Shown here: positions 8,331-15,393 of the stretch, one piece after another
Layout of the letters: each line of letters starts with the position of its first letter
Numbering within the stretch: the first letter of the stretch is position 1
Source of the DNA: an uncultured Litorilinea sp.
Lineage (GTDB): Bacteria; Chloroflexota; Anaerolineae; Caldilineales; Caldilineaceae
DNA: 17,472 bases
Direction: 5' to 3'
Assembly: GCA_937922105.1 (NCBI GenBank)
Contig: CAKZVN010000336.1
Coordinates: 1-17,472, forward strand
Translations under genes and position numbers: made by a program
Notes under the pieces: generated by a model
The model's input: only the letters and a program-made list of their open reading frames with translations
Databases searched by the model: none
What the model was told of the DNA's origin: nothing

Positions 8331-8348
8331 CCCGGCGCGGGATTTTTA
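8331..8348 (+). terminator. Short intrinsic terminator after the membrane protein
   Basis: CCCG (8331-8334) and CGGG (8338-8341) form a 4-bp stem with a 3-nt loop directly after the stop codon, followed by ATTTTTAT. The stem is short, but the T-run is placed correctly. Confidence 0.5.
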
Positions 8349-8366
8349 TCGCCATTTTCATAATAA

Positions 8367-8395
8367 TTGACAGCCCCACAACGCTGTGCTATAGT
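8367..8395 (+). promoter_or_regulatory. Near-consensus sigma-70 promoter of the SufR-like/moaA operon
   Basis: A perfect -35 box TTGACA (8367-8372) and a -10 box TATAGT (8390-8395) are 17 bp apart. Transcription would start near 8402, leaving a leader of about 80 nt before GTG 8482. The spacer contains the inverted repeat CACA-ACGC-TGTG (8377-8388), well placed for a repressor that blocks RNA polymerase. Confidence 0.8.
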
Positions 8396-8439
8396 GCTAG
8401 CCATTCGACGGCGATGGCTCCCGTGGTATTGCACAACGC
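8377..8439 (+). promoter_or_regulatory. Candidate operator: CACAACGC repeat in and after the promoter
   Basis: CACAACGC occurs at 8377-8384, where it is the left part of the inverted repeat CACA-ACGC-TGTG, and again at 8432-8439 in the leader, 55 bp downstream. With the next two bases the copies match at 9 of 10 positions. Autoregulation is known for SufR proteins, so binding by the downstream gene product is a reasonable inference, but the site is not a known SufR consensus that I can match with certainty. Confidence 0.4.
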
Positions 8440-8481
8440 CGGCGAGCGCACCCGGTAGCTGTAGACCAGATGGGGTGAGCA

Positions 8482-9206
8482 GTGCACGCAGTACGCAGAC
8501 AGATCTTGGAATTGCTCAAAGAGCGCAATGGTGCCACCGTTGCCGAATTGGCTGAATGTTTGGAGATGGCCCCGGTTTCCGTGCGCCACCACCTAGACAT
8601 TCTGCAGGGCGATAATCTGATCTGTGTGGACCGGCTGGAGCGCAAAGGTCATGTCGGGCGACCGCAGCAGGTCTACGCGCTCACGCCCGAAGCCAATGAC
8701 CATTTCCCGGATAATTTTGCGGCGCTGGCAGCCGGATTGGTGCGCCAGATGAAGCGGGTCCTCCCCCCCGACCAGGTGGAAGGTGCATTCCGCGCGTTGG
8801 CCCAAGATTTTGCCGGCGCCCTGTTGCCCCGGCTGGAGGGCTTGCCCACCGAGGCGCGCCTGCAACAAGTGATTCGCTTTCTCAACGAGCGCGGCTATCT
8901 GGCGCGCTGGGAGGAAGACGAGGACACCGGCGGCTATCTGCTCCACAAGGCCAACTGTCCCTATGCCGGCGTGTCGGACGAGCACCATGAACTGTGTCTC
9001 ATGGACCAGGCGCTGATCAACGAATTGATGGGCGCGCCCTGCCGGCGCATTCGCAGCATGGCGGACGATGCGCGCTGCTGCACCTACCGAGTTGGCGCGG
9101 CAGCCCACTGTGTCCAAGCTGCGGAGGCGCACGGTACGATTCCGCTCATCGGCGTCGAACTGAATGGGGCCGGTTGCGGCAGCATCGAACTGCAGGAGAT
9201 GGCGGC

Positions 9207-9210
<4 letters not shown>
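8482..9210 (+). CDS. SufR-like Fe-S-responsive transcriptional regulator
   Basis: The 242-residue product has an N-terminal winged helix-turn-helix (about residues 5-68; A-T-V-A-E-L-A-E through S-V-R-H-H-L as recognition region) of the DeoR/ArsR-like type. The C-terminal cysteine set is Cys159, Cys172 and Cys200. The spacing C-x12-C-x27-C is, as far as I recall, that of the cluster ligands in SufR-family repressors, which hold a [4Fe-4S] cluster and repress Fe-S assembly genes. Further cysteines lie at 187, 199, 210 and 232. An in-frame TGA at 8476 makes GTG 8482 the first possible start, and GGGG (8472-8475) is the likely ribosome-binding site. Its stop overlaps the moaA start (ATGA), so the two are translationally coupled. 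It probably senses cluster status and controls itself, moaA and perhaps the Fe-S genes downstream. No suf operon is present in the window. Confidence 0.82.
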
Positions 9211-10295
<1,085 letters not shown>

Positions 10296-10335
10296 CGTTG
10301 CAGCCCCAGCGACCGATCGCATCAAGACGACATAC

Positions 10336-10359
10336 CCGGTAGGTTCCACCCGGTTTTTT
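10336..10359 (+). terminator. Probable intrinsic terminator after moaA
   Basis: CCGGT (10336-10340) can pair with ACC(C)GG (10348-10353), with one bulged C and a 7-nt loop, followed by six T residues (10354-10359). The stem is imperfect, but the T-run and the position between genes support it. Confidence 0.5.
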
Positions 10360-10404
10360 ATTTCGGTAGTTCACACAGTAGTGGATAGAAGGAGATGTTG
10401 AGCG

Positions 10405-10779
10405 ATGGTGACCCTTACACCGGCAGCAGCCGAGAAGCTGAGCGGGATTCTCACCCAGAAGGGCTTGCGCGAAACCCATGCCCTGCGTGTCTTTGTCAAG
10501 GGCGGCGGTTGCGGCGGGATGCAGTACGGCATGACCTTCGACGACCAAACCCGCGAGGGCGATGAGGTCACGGAGCAGCACGGTCTGCGCGTGGTGGTGG
10601 ACCCCACCAGCCTCTTCTACATTGACGGGGCCAACATTGATTATGTGGACAACCTGATGGGTGGCGGTTTCCATATTGACAATCCCCAGGCGACCAGCGC
10701 CTGTGGGTGCGGTAGCAGCTTCCGCACCGCCAAGAGCCACACCGGCGAAGAGATGCCCCAGAGCTGCGGGCACCACTAA
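10405..10779 (+). CDS. A-type iron-sulfur carrier (HesB/IscA/ErpA family)
   Basis: A-type carriers bind Fe-S clusters and pass them to apo-enzymes. The 124-residue product shows the family pattern: a beta-rich core with G-G-G-C-G-G (Cys36), F-Y-I-D-G in the middle, and the C-terminal Cys-Gly-Cys (Cys100, Cys102) in the A-C-G-C-G-S-S-F context. These three cysteines are the cluster ligands of the family. An extra tail of about 18 residues ends in S-C-G-H-H and adds another Cys and two His. AAGGAGAT (10389-10396) is an excellent ribosome-binding site for ATG 10405. A terminator upstream and a strong hairpin downstream suggest a single-gene transcript, although I see no clear promoter. IscA, SufA and ErpA cannot be told apart here. 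Likely clients include MoaA and the three radical SAM enzymes downstream. Confidence 0.92.
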   Translation: MVTLTPAAAEKLSGILTQKGLRETHALRVFVKGGGCGGMQYGMTFDDQTREGDEVTEQHGLRVVVDPTSLFYIDGANIDYVDNLMGGGFHIDNPQATSACGCGSSFRTAKSHTGEEMPQSCGHH

Positions 10780-10796
10780 GCCGTACACGCCAAGCC

Positions 10797-10824
10797 CCGA
10801 CCGGGGCGCACGCGCGCCCCGGTC
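10797..10824 (+). terminator. Very stable hairpin after the A-type carrier gene
   Basis: CCGACCGGGGCGC (10797-10809) is the exact reverse complement of 10812-10824, with AC between; the last pairs open to form the loop. It lies 17 bp after the stop codon. No T-run follows, so it may be a non-classical terminator or an mRNA 3'-end stabiliser. Confidence 0.55.
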
Positions 10825-10977
10825 GGCGACAACAGCGCAGCAACACGCCCCTTGAACTTGAGCCAGAGCGGTGAATAGCGCCGGTCATCCGGTCGGCGCA
10901 TCTTGTTGTGCCCTATACCGCCGGTCCCTTACGCAGGATCGTCGAATATGGACACCCAGCGCGGATAGCCATCGCCG

Positions 10978-11370
10978 ATGAACGCACGCTACTACACGTT
11001 GCAAGAAGCGCGCCAGGCGCTGCCCGAAGTCAAGGCGTTGATGACTACCATCCAGACGGCACGCCAAGCCATCCTGCAGCTGCGCCCGGAGGCTTGGCCC
11101 GCCATCAGCAAAGCGGCGCACAACGGCGGTTCACAGGCTGCGGGCGAAATCGCCCTCCACATCGGGCGCTTGGAGCACGCCGTCAAGGCGATTCTGGCGA
11201 TGGGAATTTTTATCAAAGACCTGGACCACGGCGTGGTGGATTTTTTGGGCAAACGCGACGGTCGCGAGGTCTTTTTGTGTTGGCGCTATGGCGAAGACGA
11301 CATCGCCTTTTGGCACGACATCAACGCCGGTTTTGCCGGGCGCCGGCCCATTGACGCCGCAGTCTTATAG
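10978..11370 (+). CDS. DUF2203 family protein
   Basis: This 130-residue protein matches the pattern I know for DUF2203. It has an N-terminal helical region starting Y-Y-T-L-Q-E-A-R-Q-A-L-P, then the signature K-D-L-D-H-G-V-V-D-F (about 80-89), G-R-E-V-F-L-C-W-R-Y-G-E (about 95-106), and a C-terminal W-H-D-x-N-A-G-F-A-G-R-R-P-I. It is predicted to be cytoplasmic, with no signal peptide or membrane span. The family has no established function. The ribosome-binding site is weak (GGATAG). It lies between an A-type Fe-S carrier and an Nfu protein on the same strand, which hints at a link to Fe-S metabolism but does not prove it. A single Cys in the L-C-W motif is the only cysteine, so it is unlikely to hold a cluster alone. 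Confidence 0.85.
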   Translation: MNARYYTLQEARQALPEVKALMTTIQTARQAILQLRPEAWPAISKAAHNGGSQAAGEIALHIGRLEHAVKAILAMGIFIKDLDHGVVDFLGKRDGREVFLCWRYGEDDIAFWHDINAGFAGRRPIDAAVL

Positions 11371-11396
11371 ACCGCAGGGACGCACTCCGGCCCACC

Positions 11397-11431
11397 CATC
11401 TTCCCCGCAGGTTGCAGCGTCCGGGAAGATG
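11397..11431 (+). repeat. Inverted repeat upstream of nfu
   Basis: CATCTTCCC (11397-11405) and GGGAAGATG (11423-11431) are exact reverse complements around a 17-nt loop that itself contains GCA/TGC. It lies 26 bp after the DUF2203 stop codon. No T-run follows, so it may be a terminator, a leader element or an operator. Confidence 0.5.
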
Positions 11432-11444
11432 AGCATCGGTAAGA

Positions 11445-11461
11445 GCTGACCATCCGTCAGC
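11445..11461 (+). repeat. Second inverted repeat upstream of nfu
   Basis: GCTGAC (11445-11450) and GTCAGC (11456-11461) form a perfect 6-bp hairpin with a 5-nt loop, 14 bp after the preceding inverted repeat and 52 bp before the nfu start. Two successive hairpins in a 143-bp gap suggest a structured leader. Confidence 0.45.
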
Positions 11462-11513
11462 GAGCAGAATCGCCCCCTGCGCGGCGCAGACGGACCCGAC
11501 CAAAGGATGAGGA

Positions 11514-11825
11514 ATGACCGACGTGACCCGCCCCGCAGCCCCGGCTGCGCCCACGCTGGAAGAGCGCATCCAGGCAGTGTTGGACGGCTACCGCCCGACG
11601 CTTTACATGGACGGCGGTGATGTGCAACTGTTGGAGGTAGACGACAAAGGCATCGCCCATGTCAAGATGCTGGGCGCGTGTATTGATTGCCCCATCAGTT
11701 TGTTGACCATGAAACTCGGCATTCAGCGGCTGCTGAAAGAGAACTTCAGCGAGATTCGCGGTGTGAATGCCATTACCGACATTGACATTTCGGCGCTCTA
11801 CAATCGTCGGCCCGCGCAAGAGTAG
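11514..11825 (+). CDS. NifU C-terminal domain (Nfu-type) iron-sulfur protein
   Basis: Nfu-type proteins carry a [4Fe-4S] cluster between two subunits and deliver it to target enzymes. The 103-residue product is little more than the domain. After a Pro/Ala-rich N-terminus come M-D-G-G-D-V-Q-L (32-39) and the signature G-A-C-x-x-C-P-x-S (Cys56, Cys59), followed by T-M-K-L-G-I and a C-terminal strand-helix ending. The ATG at 11514 is preceded by AAAGGATGAGG. It is followed 28 bp later by a rhodanese gene with no terminator between, so they are probably co-transcribed. It is a stand-alone Nfu, not the three-domain NifU, and lacks the A-type domain of NfuA; that function is provided by the separate gene at 10405. 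Confidence 0.9.
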   Translation: MTDVTRPAAPAAPTLEERIQAVLDGYRPTLYMDGGDVQLLEVDDKGIAHVKMLGACIDCPISLLTMKLGIQRLLKENFSEIRGVNAITDIDISALYNRRPAQE

Positions 11826-11853
11826 CGGCGCGGCCCACACGGAAACCATCTAC

Positions 11854-12213
11854 ATGCCCAACCCATTCGGTGCACCGGAAGTTACCGTCCAAGAAATTGC
11901 CCGCCGCCGCCGTGCAGGCGAAACCTTTGTCTGGCTGGATGTGCGCGAGGCAGATGAAGTGGCGACCGTCGCCATTCCCGATTCCCAAGTTACCCATCTG
12001 CCCATGAGCCGCTTGGCACGTGAGCGGACGGCTTGCCTGCCCGCCGCAGCCCTCGATCCGAGCGCCGAGATCGTGGTCTTTTGCCATCACGGTATGCGTA
12101 GCGCCCAGGTGGTCGCCTGGTTGCGCGGGCAAGGGTGGCGCAATGCGTTCAGCATGGCGGGCGGCGTGGAGGCGTGGGCACATCAAGTGGACCCGTCCAT
12201 CGGAACCTACTGA
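11854..12213 (+). CDS. Single-domain rhodanese-like sulfurtransferase
   Basis: The frame is open upstream into the nfu gene, but ATG 11854 starts the family-like sequence and avoids the overlap. The 119-residue product has the rhodanese features in order: W-L-D-V-R-E-x-D-E (27-35), H-L-P-M-S (48-52), and the active loop V-F-C-H-H-G-M-R-S with Cys77 and Arg82, then the M-A-G-G-V-E-A-W signature (101-108). The Cys forms a persulfide, so the protein can move sulfane sulfur. The six-residue loop C-H-H-G-M-R fits a sulfur substrate, unlike the seven-residue loop of Cdc25/arsenate-type phosphatase relatives. The ribosome-binding site is weak (GGAAA). Next to Nfu, it may carry sulfur for Fe-S work or for the MoaA-initiated cofactor pathway; the partner is unknown. 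Confidence 0.9.
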   Translation: MPNPFGAPEVTVQEIARRRRAGETFVWLDVREADEVATVAIPDSQVTHLPMSRLARERTACLPAAALDPSAEIVVFCHHGMRSAQVVAWLRGQGWRNAFSMAGGVEAWAHQVDPSIGTY

Positions 12214-12214
12214 T

Positions 12215-12247
12215 GCGCTTGCGTAAGCGCCGGTGCGGCTAATTTTT
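12215..12247 (+). terminator. Probable terminator after the rhodanese gene
   Basis: GCGCTT (12215-12220) pairs with AAGCGC (12225-12230) around a GCGT tetraloop right after the stop codon. A T5 run lies 12 nt further on (12243-12247), which is more distant than in a classical terminator. Confidence 0.45.
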
Positions 12248-12252
12248 CTGAA

Positions 12253-12264
12253 GTTCTTTAGAAC
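12253..12264 (+). promoter_or_regulatory. Short palindrome directly upstream of the -35 box
   Basis: GTTCT-TT-AGAAC is a perfect inverted repeat ending 3 bp before the -35 box of the promoter at 12268. The position fits an activator or repressor site. No regulator can be named. Confidence 0.35.
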
Positions 12265-12267
12265 AAT

Positions 12268-12296
12268 TTGGGCATCTCAATCGGTCGTGTTAGAAT
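12268..12296 (+). promoter_or_regulatory. Putative promoter of the radical SAM operon
   Basis: A good -10 box TAGAAT (12291-12296) lies 17 bp after a weak -35 box TTGGGC (12268-12273). Transcription would start near 12303, 42 nt before GTG 12345. The weak -35 box and the adjacent palindrome would fit an activated promoter. Confidence 0.5.
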
Positions 12297-12344
12297 CGCC
12301 GATCAGGTAGCCGGACAACGACCCGTGGTCAAGGAGGCATTCTC

Positions 12345-13835
12345 GTGCGTGTAGCTCTGATCAACCCACGTTTTCGACTTCCCATCGACACGCGAACCAC
12401 GCCGCATCTGGGGTTGGCCTATTTGGCCGCCATGAGCGAGCAGCGCGGGGACGAAGTTGTGATTTTCGACGCCGACATCGAGAAGGAGCCGGTTGCCGAG
12501 TTTGTGCAGCGCTATCGCCCACATGTGGTGGGCATCACGGCTAACACCCCCCAAGTGAAACAGGCCTGGCGCACGGCGCGCGCCATCAAGGAAGTACATG
12601 ACTGTCTGGTGGTGCTGGGCGGCCCGCATGTCAGCGTTTTGCCCGAGGAAAGCTGCGAAAAAGCCTACGTGGATATCGTGGTGCGCGGCGAGGGCGAAGA
12701 GACTTGGATTGACGTCTGCACGCGTTTGGAACGCTATCTCAAGGACCAACCCGAATACCACACCGAGGCCTTCCTGCACCCGGAGAACGAAATCTTTAAG
12801 GATTGCTTGGGCATCACCTACAAGACCAGTGACGGGCAAATCCACAACAACCCGGACCGCACGCCCATCGCCGACCTGGACAGCCTGCCCTGGCCCGCCT
12901 ACCATCTCTTCAAGATGGAGCATTACACCAACTTGCAGCCTGCCACCGACCATGTGGACGGCGCGCGCTCCTTCAGCATCTTGACCAGTCGCGGCTGCCC
13001 CTATCGCTGCACCTTCTGCAGCCAAAGCATCATGCCCATCAAGTGGCGCAGCCGCAGCCCGGAGAGCGTTTTGGCCGAATGGCGGCATCTGGTGGAAGAC
13101 CTGGGCGCGCAGGAGATCGGCGTCTTGGACGACAGCGCCAACATTCGCGTCAAGCGATTGGAGGAACTGGCCCAGGGCTTGATCGAGCGCAAGCTCAACC
13201 ATGTGCCCTGGATCTTCGTCAACGGCATCCGTGCCAACCTTGCCAGCAAGGAATTGCTGTCGTTGCTCAAGCAGGCGGGTCTCAAGCGCACGGCGTTCGG
13301 CGTGGAAAGCGGCGACCCCGAAATCCTGCGCAGTATTGACAAAAAGGTGGACCACGACACCATCCGCCAGGCCTTCAAGAACGCCAAGGAGGTCGGGCTG
13401 GAGACCATCGCCTTCCTGATCATCGGTCTGCCCGGCGAAACGCGCGAAACCATGCAGCGCACCATTGACTTTGCCATCGAACTGGACCCGGTGATCGCCA
13501 ACTTCTCCATGATGACGCCCTATCCCGGGACCAAGGTCTATGAGATCGTCAAGCGCCAGGGGCGTTTCCTAATCAACGACTGGGAAGATTACGTCTTCTT
13601 CGACCAAAAGGCGCGCTATGAGATGGGCGAGATGACCGCCGAATTGGTGGAGGAGATGTATCGCAAGGCCTATCGCCAGTACTACTTGCGCCCTTCCCCC
13701 ATCATTCGCCGCCTCAAGACCAAAGATTTCTGGCTCAATTTGCCGCGCAACATCCGCATTGCGCTGCGGACCTTCATTCCCCACAAGGAGAAGACAGGGC
13801 TGCGCAAGGCGGTGGAAGCCGAAGGCGCGATCTAG
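12345..13835 (+). CDS. Radical SAM enzyme with N-terminal cobalamin-binding-like domain (first of a tandem pair)
   Basis: GTG 12345 follows AAGGAGG (12331-12337) by 7 bases. The 496-residue product has an N-terminal Rossmann-like domain of the B12-binding type (about 1-130): L-G-L-A-Y-L-A near the start and V-L-G-G-P-H (90-95). It lacks the D-x-H-x-x-G motif that gives the lower cobalt ligand, as is common in class B radical SAM enzymes. The radical SAM domain begins at about 205 with S-R-G-C-P-Y-R-C-T-F-C (Cys218, 222, 225). The C-terminal tail (about 425-496) is basic and specific to this subgroup. Relatives methylate unreactive carbons or catalyse ring and chain rearrangements (BchE, HpnJ and others); the substrate here is unknown. 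The next gene is a paralogue, separated by a 77-bp gap with a hairpin. Confidence 0.88.
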   Translation: MRVALINPRFRLPIDTRTTPHLGLAYLAAMSEQRGDEVVIFDADIEKEPVAEFVQRYRPHVVGITANTPQVKQAWRTARAIKEVHDCLVVLGGPHVSVLPEESCEKAYVDIVVRGEGEETWIDVCTRLERYLKDQPEYHTEAFLHPENEIFKDCLGITYKTSDGQIHNNPDRTPIADLDSLPWPAYHLFKMEHYTNLQPATDHVDGARSFSILTSRGCPYRCTFCSQSIMPIKWRSRSPESVLAEWRHLVEDLGAQEIGVLDDSANIRVKRLEELAQGLIERKLNHVPWIFVNGIRANLASKELLSLLKQAGLKRTAFGVESGDPEILRSIDKKVDHDTIRQAFKNAKEVGLETIAFLIIGLPGETRETMQRTIDFAIELDPVIANFSMMTPYPGTKVYEIVKRQGRFLINDWEDYVFFDQKARYEMGEMTAELVEEMYRKAYRQYYLRPSPIIRRLKTKDFWLNLPRNIRIALRTFIPHKEKTGLRKAVEAEGAI

Positions 13836-13842
13836 GGACGGG

Positions 13843-13875
13843 GACGGCGGTGCGACAGAGCCGCCGTCACTTTTC
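13843..13875 (+). terminator. Hairpin with short T-run between the tandem radical SAM genes
   Basis: GACGGCGG (13843-13850) pairs exactly with CCGCCGTC (13861-13868) around a 10-nt loop, and ACTTTTC follows. It lies 8 bp after the stop of the first gene. It could terminate part of the transcripts or set different levels for the two paralogues. Confidence 0.55.
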
Positions 13876-13912
13876 ATCGCTCTATCGTTCACGGTTCAAG
13901 GAAACGAATTGC

Positions 13913-15385
13913 ATGCGTGTCATTCTCGCCAGTCCCGAAGCGAAGGTTTGGAGCGAGCGCAAACATATCCCCCTGGGGCTAGGATACTTGGCTGCTGTGC
14001 TGCGCGAGGGCGGGCACGAGGTCATGATCTACGACGCAGCCATTGAGGATGTGGGCGTTGAGTATTACATTGACCTTGGCGAGGCACGCGGCAAGCCCTA
14101 TGACCTGATCGGGATCACCGCGACCACACCGCTCATGCCCGACGCGTGGGAAATGGCCCAACTCGCCAAGAAGCGCGGCCTCATCACCGTGCTGGGCGGC
14201 CCGCATCTGACCATCATGCCGCTGGAGTCGCTGCAAGCGCCCCACCATGACTATGTGGACTATGTCTTCAAGGGCGAGGCCGAGTACTCGTTCCTGGAGT
14301 TGCTCAACACGTTGCAGGCCGGGCGCACCCCGGATGTCATCCCTGGCATCCATTTCCGCCACCGCGACGAGATCGTCGCCAGCCCGGAAAGCCCCATGAT
14401 CCCGGACCTGGACGCGCTGCCCTTCCCTGCGCATGATCTGTTCAAGATCGAGCGCTATACCAACCTGCAACCGCTCACCGACGGGTTGGACCCCCACGCA
14501 CGCAGCTTTACCATTCTTACCAGCCGCGGTTGTCCCTATAAGTGTACCTTCTGCTCCAAGCCGGTGACGGGCGACACCTGGCGTGCGCGCTCGGTGGAAA
14601 GCGTTGTCGCTGAGTGGCGATGGCTGGTCAACGGGCTAGGCGCCACCGAGATCGGCATGACCGACGACATCTGGAATCTGAAACTGCCGCGTGCTAAGGA
14701 ACTGTGTCGGCGCTTGGTAGAGGAGGGTCTCAACACCGTGCCCTGGGTCACCGTCCACGGCATGAAGGTCAACCACACCGACCTGGAACTGTTCCAGTTG
14801 ATGAAAGCCGCGGGCTGCAAGCGCGTCGGCTTCGGCGTGGAAAACGGCGACGAAACCATGCTGCGCAACGTGATTCGCAAGGGCCAAACCCTGGACCAGG
14901 TGCGCGAGGCCTTTGCCAACGCCAAAGCCGCCGGGTTGCAGACTATGGGCTTCTTTATCTTCGGTATGCCGGGCGATACTGAAGAGACCATGGAGAAGAC
15001 CATTCAACTGGCGTTGGAACTCGACCCCAAGCTGGCAAACTTCATGCTGGCAGCGCCCTTCCCCGGCACGGTCATGTATGACATGATCATGGAGGGGGGG
15101 CAGGTCTTCGCCGACAACTGGGGCGACTACGCCATCCACGACCAGAAGACGCGCTTCACCATGCACAAGGATTATGACCCGGACTTGGTCGTCCGCAAGT
15201 GGCGCGAGGCCTATCGCCGCTTCTATCTCTATCGCCCGGAGCGGGTGCTGGAGAAGATGATGTTCAAGGAAAACTGGACGAACCTGCCCAAGACCTTTGC
15301 CCAGATTCAGCGCTTCTTCATCGGCAGCAAGGACCAGAACGGGCATGCCCCTGCGTCCGCCCAGCCTGCAAAGGTGGCGGTTTAG
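13913..15385 (+). CDS. Radical SAM enzyme with N-terminal cobalamin-binding-like domain (second of the pair)
   Basis: The ATG at 13913 is preceded by AAGGAA (13898-13903); the frame is open further up, but M-R-V-I-L-A-S-P aligns with the start of the first copy. The 490-residue product has L-G-L-G-Y-L-A-A (21-28) and V-L-G-G-P-H (93-98) in a B12-binding-like domain, again without D-x-H-x-x-G. The radical SAM motif is S-R-G-C-P-Y-K-C-T-F-C (Cys207, 211, 214). It shares extended near-identical stretches with the upstream protein (such as Y-T-N-L-Q-P and I-L-T-S-R-G-C-P-Y), so the pair arose by duplication. The residues after the cluster motif differ (K-P-V-T-G versus Q-S-I-M-P), which may reflect different substrates. 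Its N-terminal region contains an extra loop around residues 45-62. It ends 8 bp before the next radical SAM gene. Confidence 0.88.
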   Translation: MRVILASPEAKVWSERKHIPLGLGYLAAVLREGGHEVMIYDAAIEDVGVEYYIDLGEARGKPYDLIGITATTPLMPDAWEMAQLAKKRGLITVLGGPHLTIMPLESLQAPHHDYVDYVFKGEAEYSFLELLNTLQAGRTPDVIPGIHFRHRDEIVASPESPMIPDLDALPFPAHDLFKIERYTNLQPLTDGLDPHARSFTILTSRGCPYKCTFCSKPVTGDTWRARSVESVVAEWRWLVNGLGATEIGMTDDIWNLKLPRAKELCRRLVEEGLNTVPWVTVHGMKVNHTDLELFQLMKAAGCKRVGFGVENGDETMLRNVIRKGQTLDQVREAFANAKAAGLQTMGFFIFGMPGDTEETMEKTIQLALELDPKLANFMLAAPFPGTVMYDMIMEGGQVFADNWGDYAIHDQKTRFTMHKDYDPDLVVRKWREAYRRFYLYRPERVLEKMMFKENWTNLPKTFAQIQRFFIGSKDQNGHAPASAQPAKVAV

Positions 15386-15393
15386 GCAATTGT

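Noticed and set aside
10858..10977. A promoter upstream of the DUF2203 gene, such as TTGAAC at 10852 or TATACC at 10914.
   Set aside because: No -35/-10 pair with acceptable spacing and match was found, so no promoter was called.
12303..13355. A 350-codon minus-strand frame opposite the first B12-type radical SAM gene.
   Set aside because: The opposite strand encodes an unmistakable CxxxCxxC radical SAM protein; the antisense translation shows no family pattern.
15199..15393. An earlier start for the SPASM-like radical SAM gene overlapping the previous gene.
   Set aside because: The extra 65 residues lie in the previous gene's coding region and do not resemble a radical SAM N-terminus.
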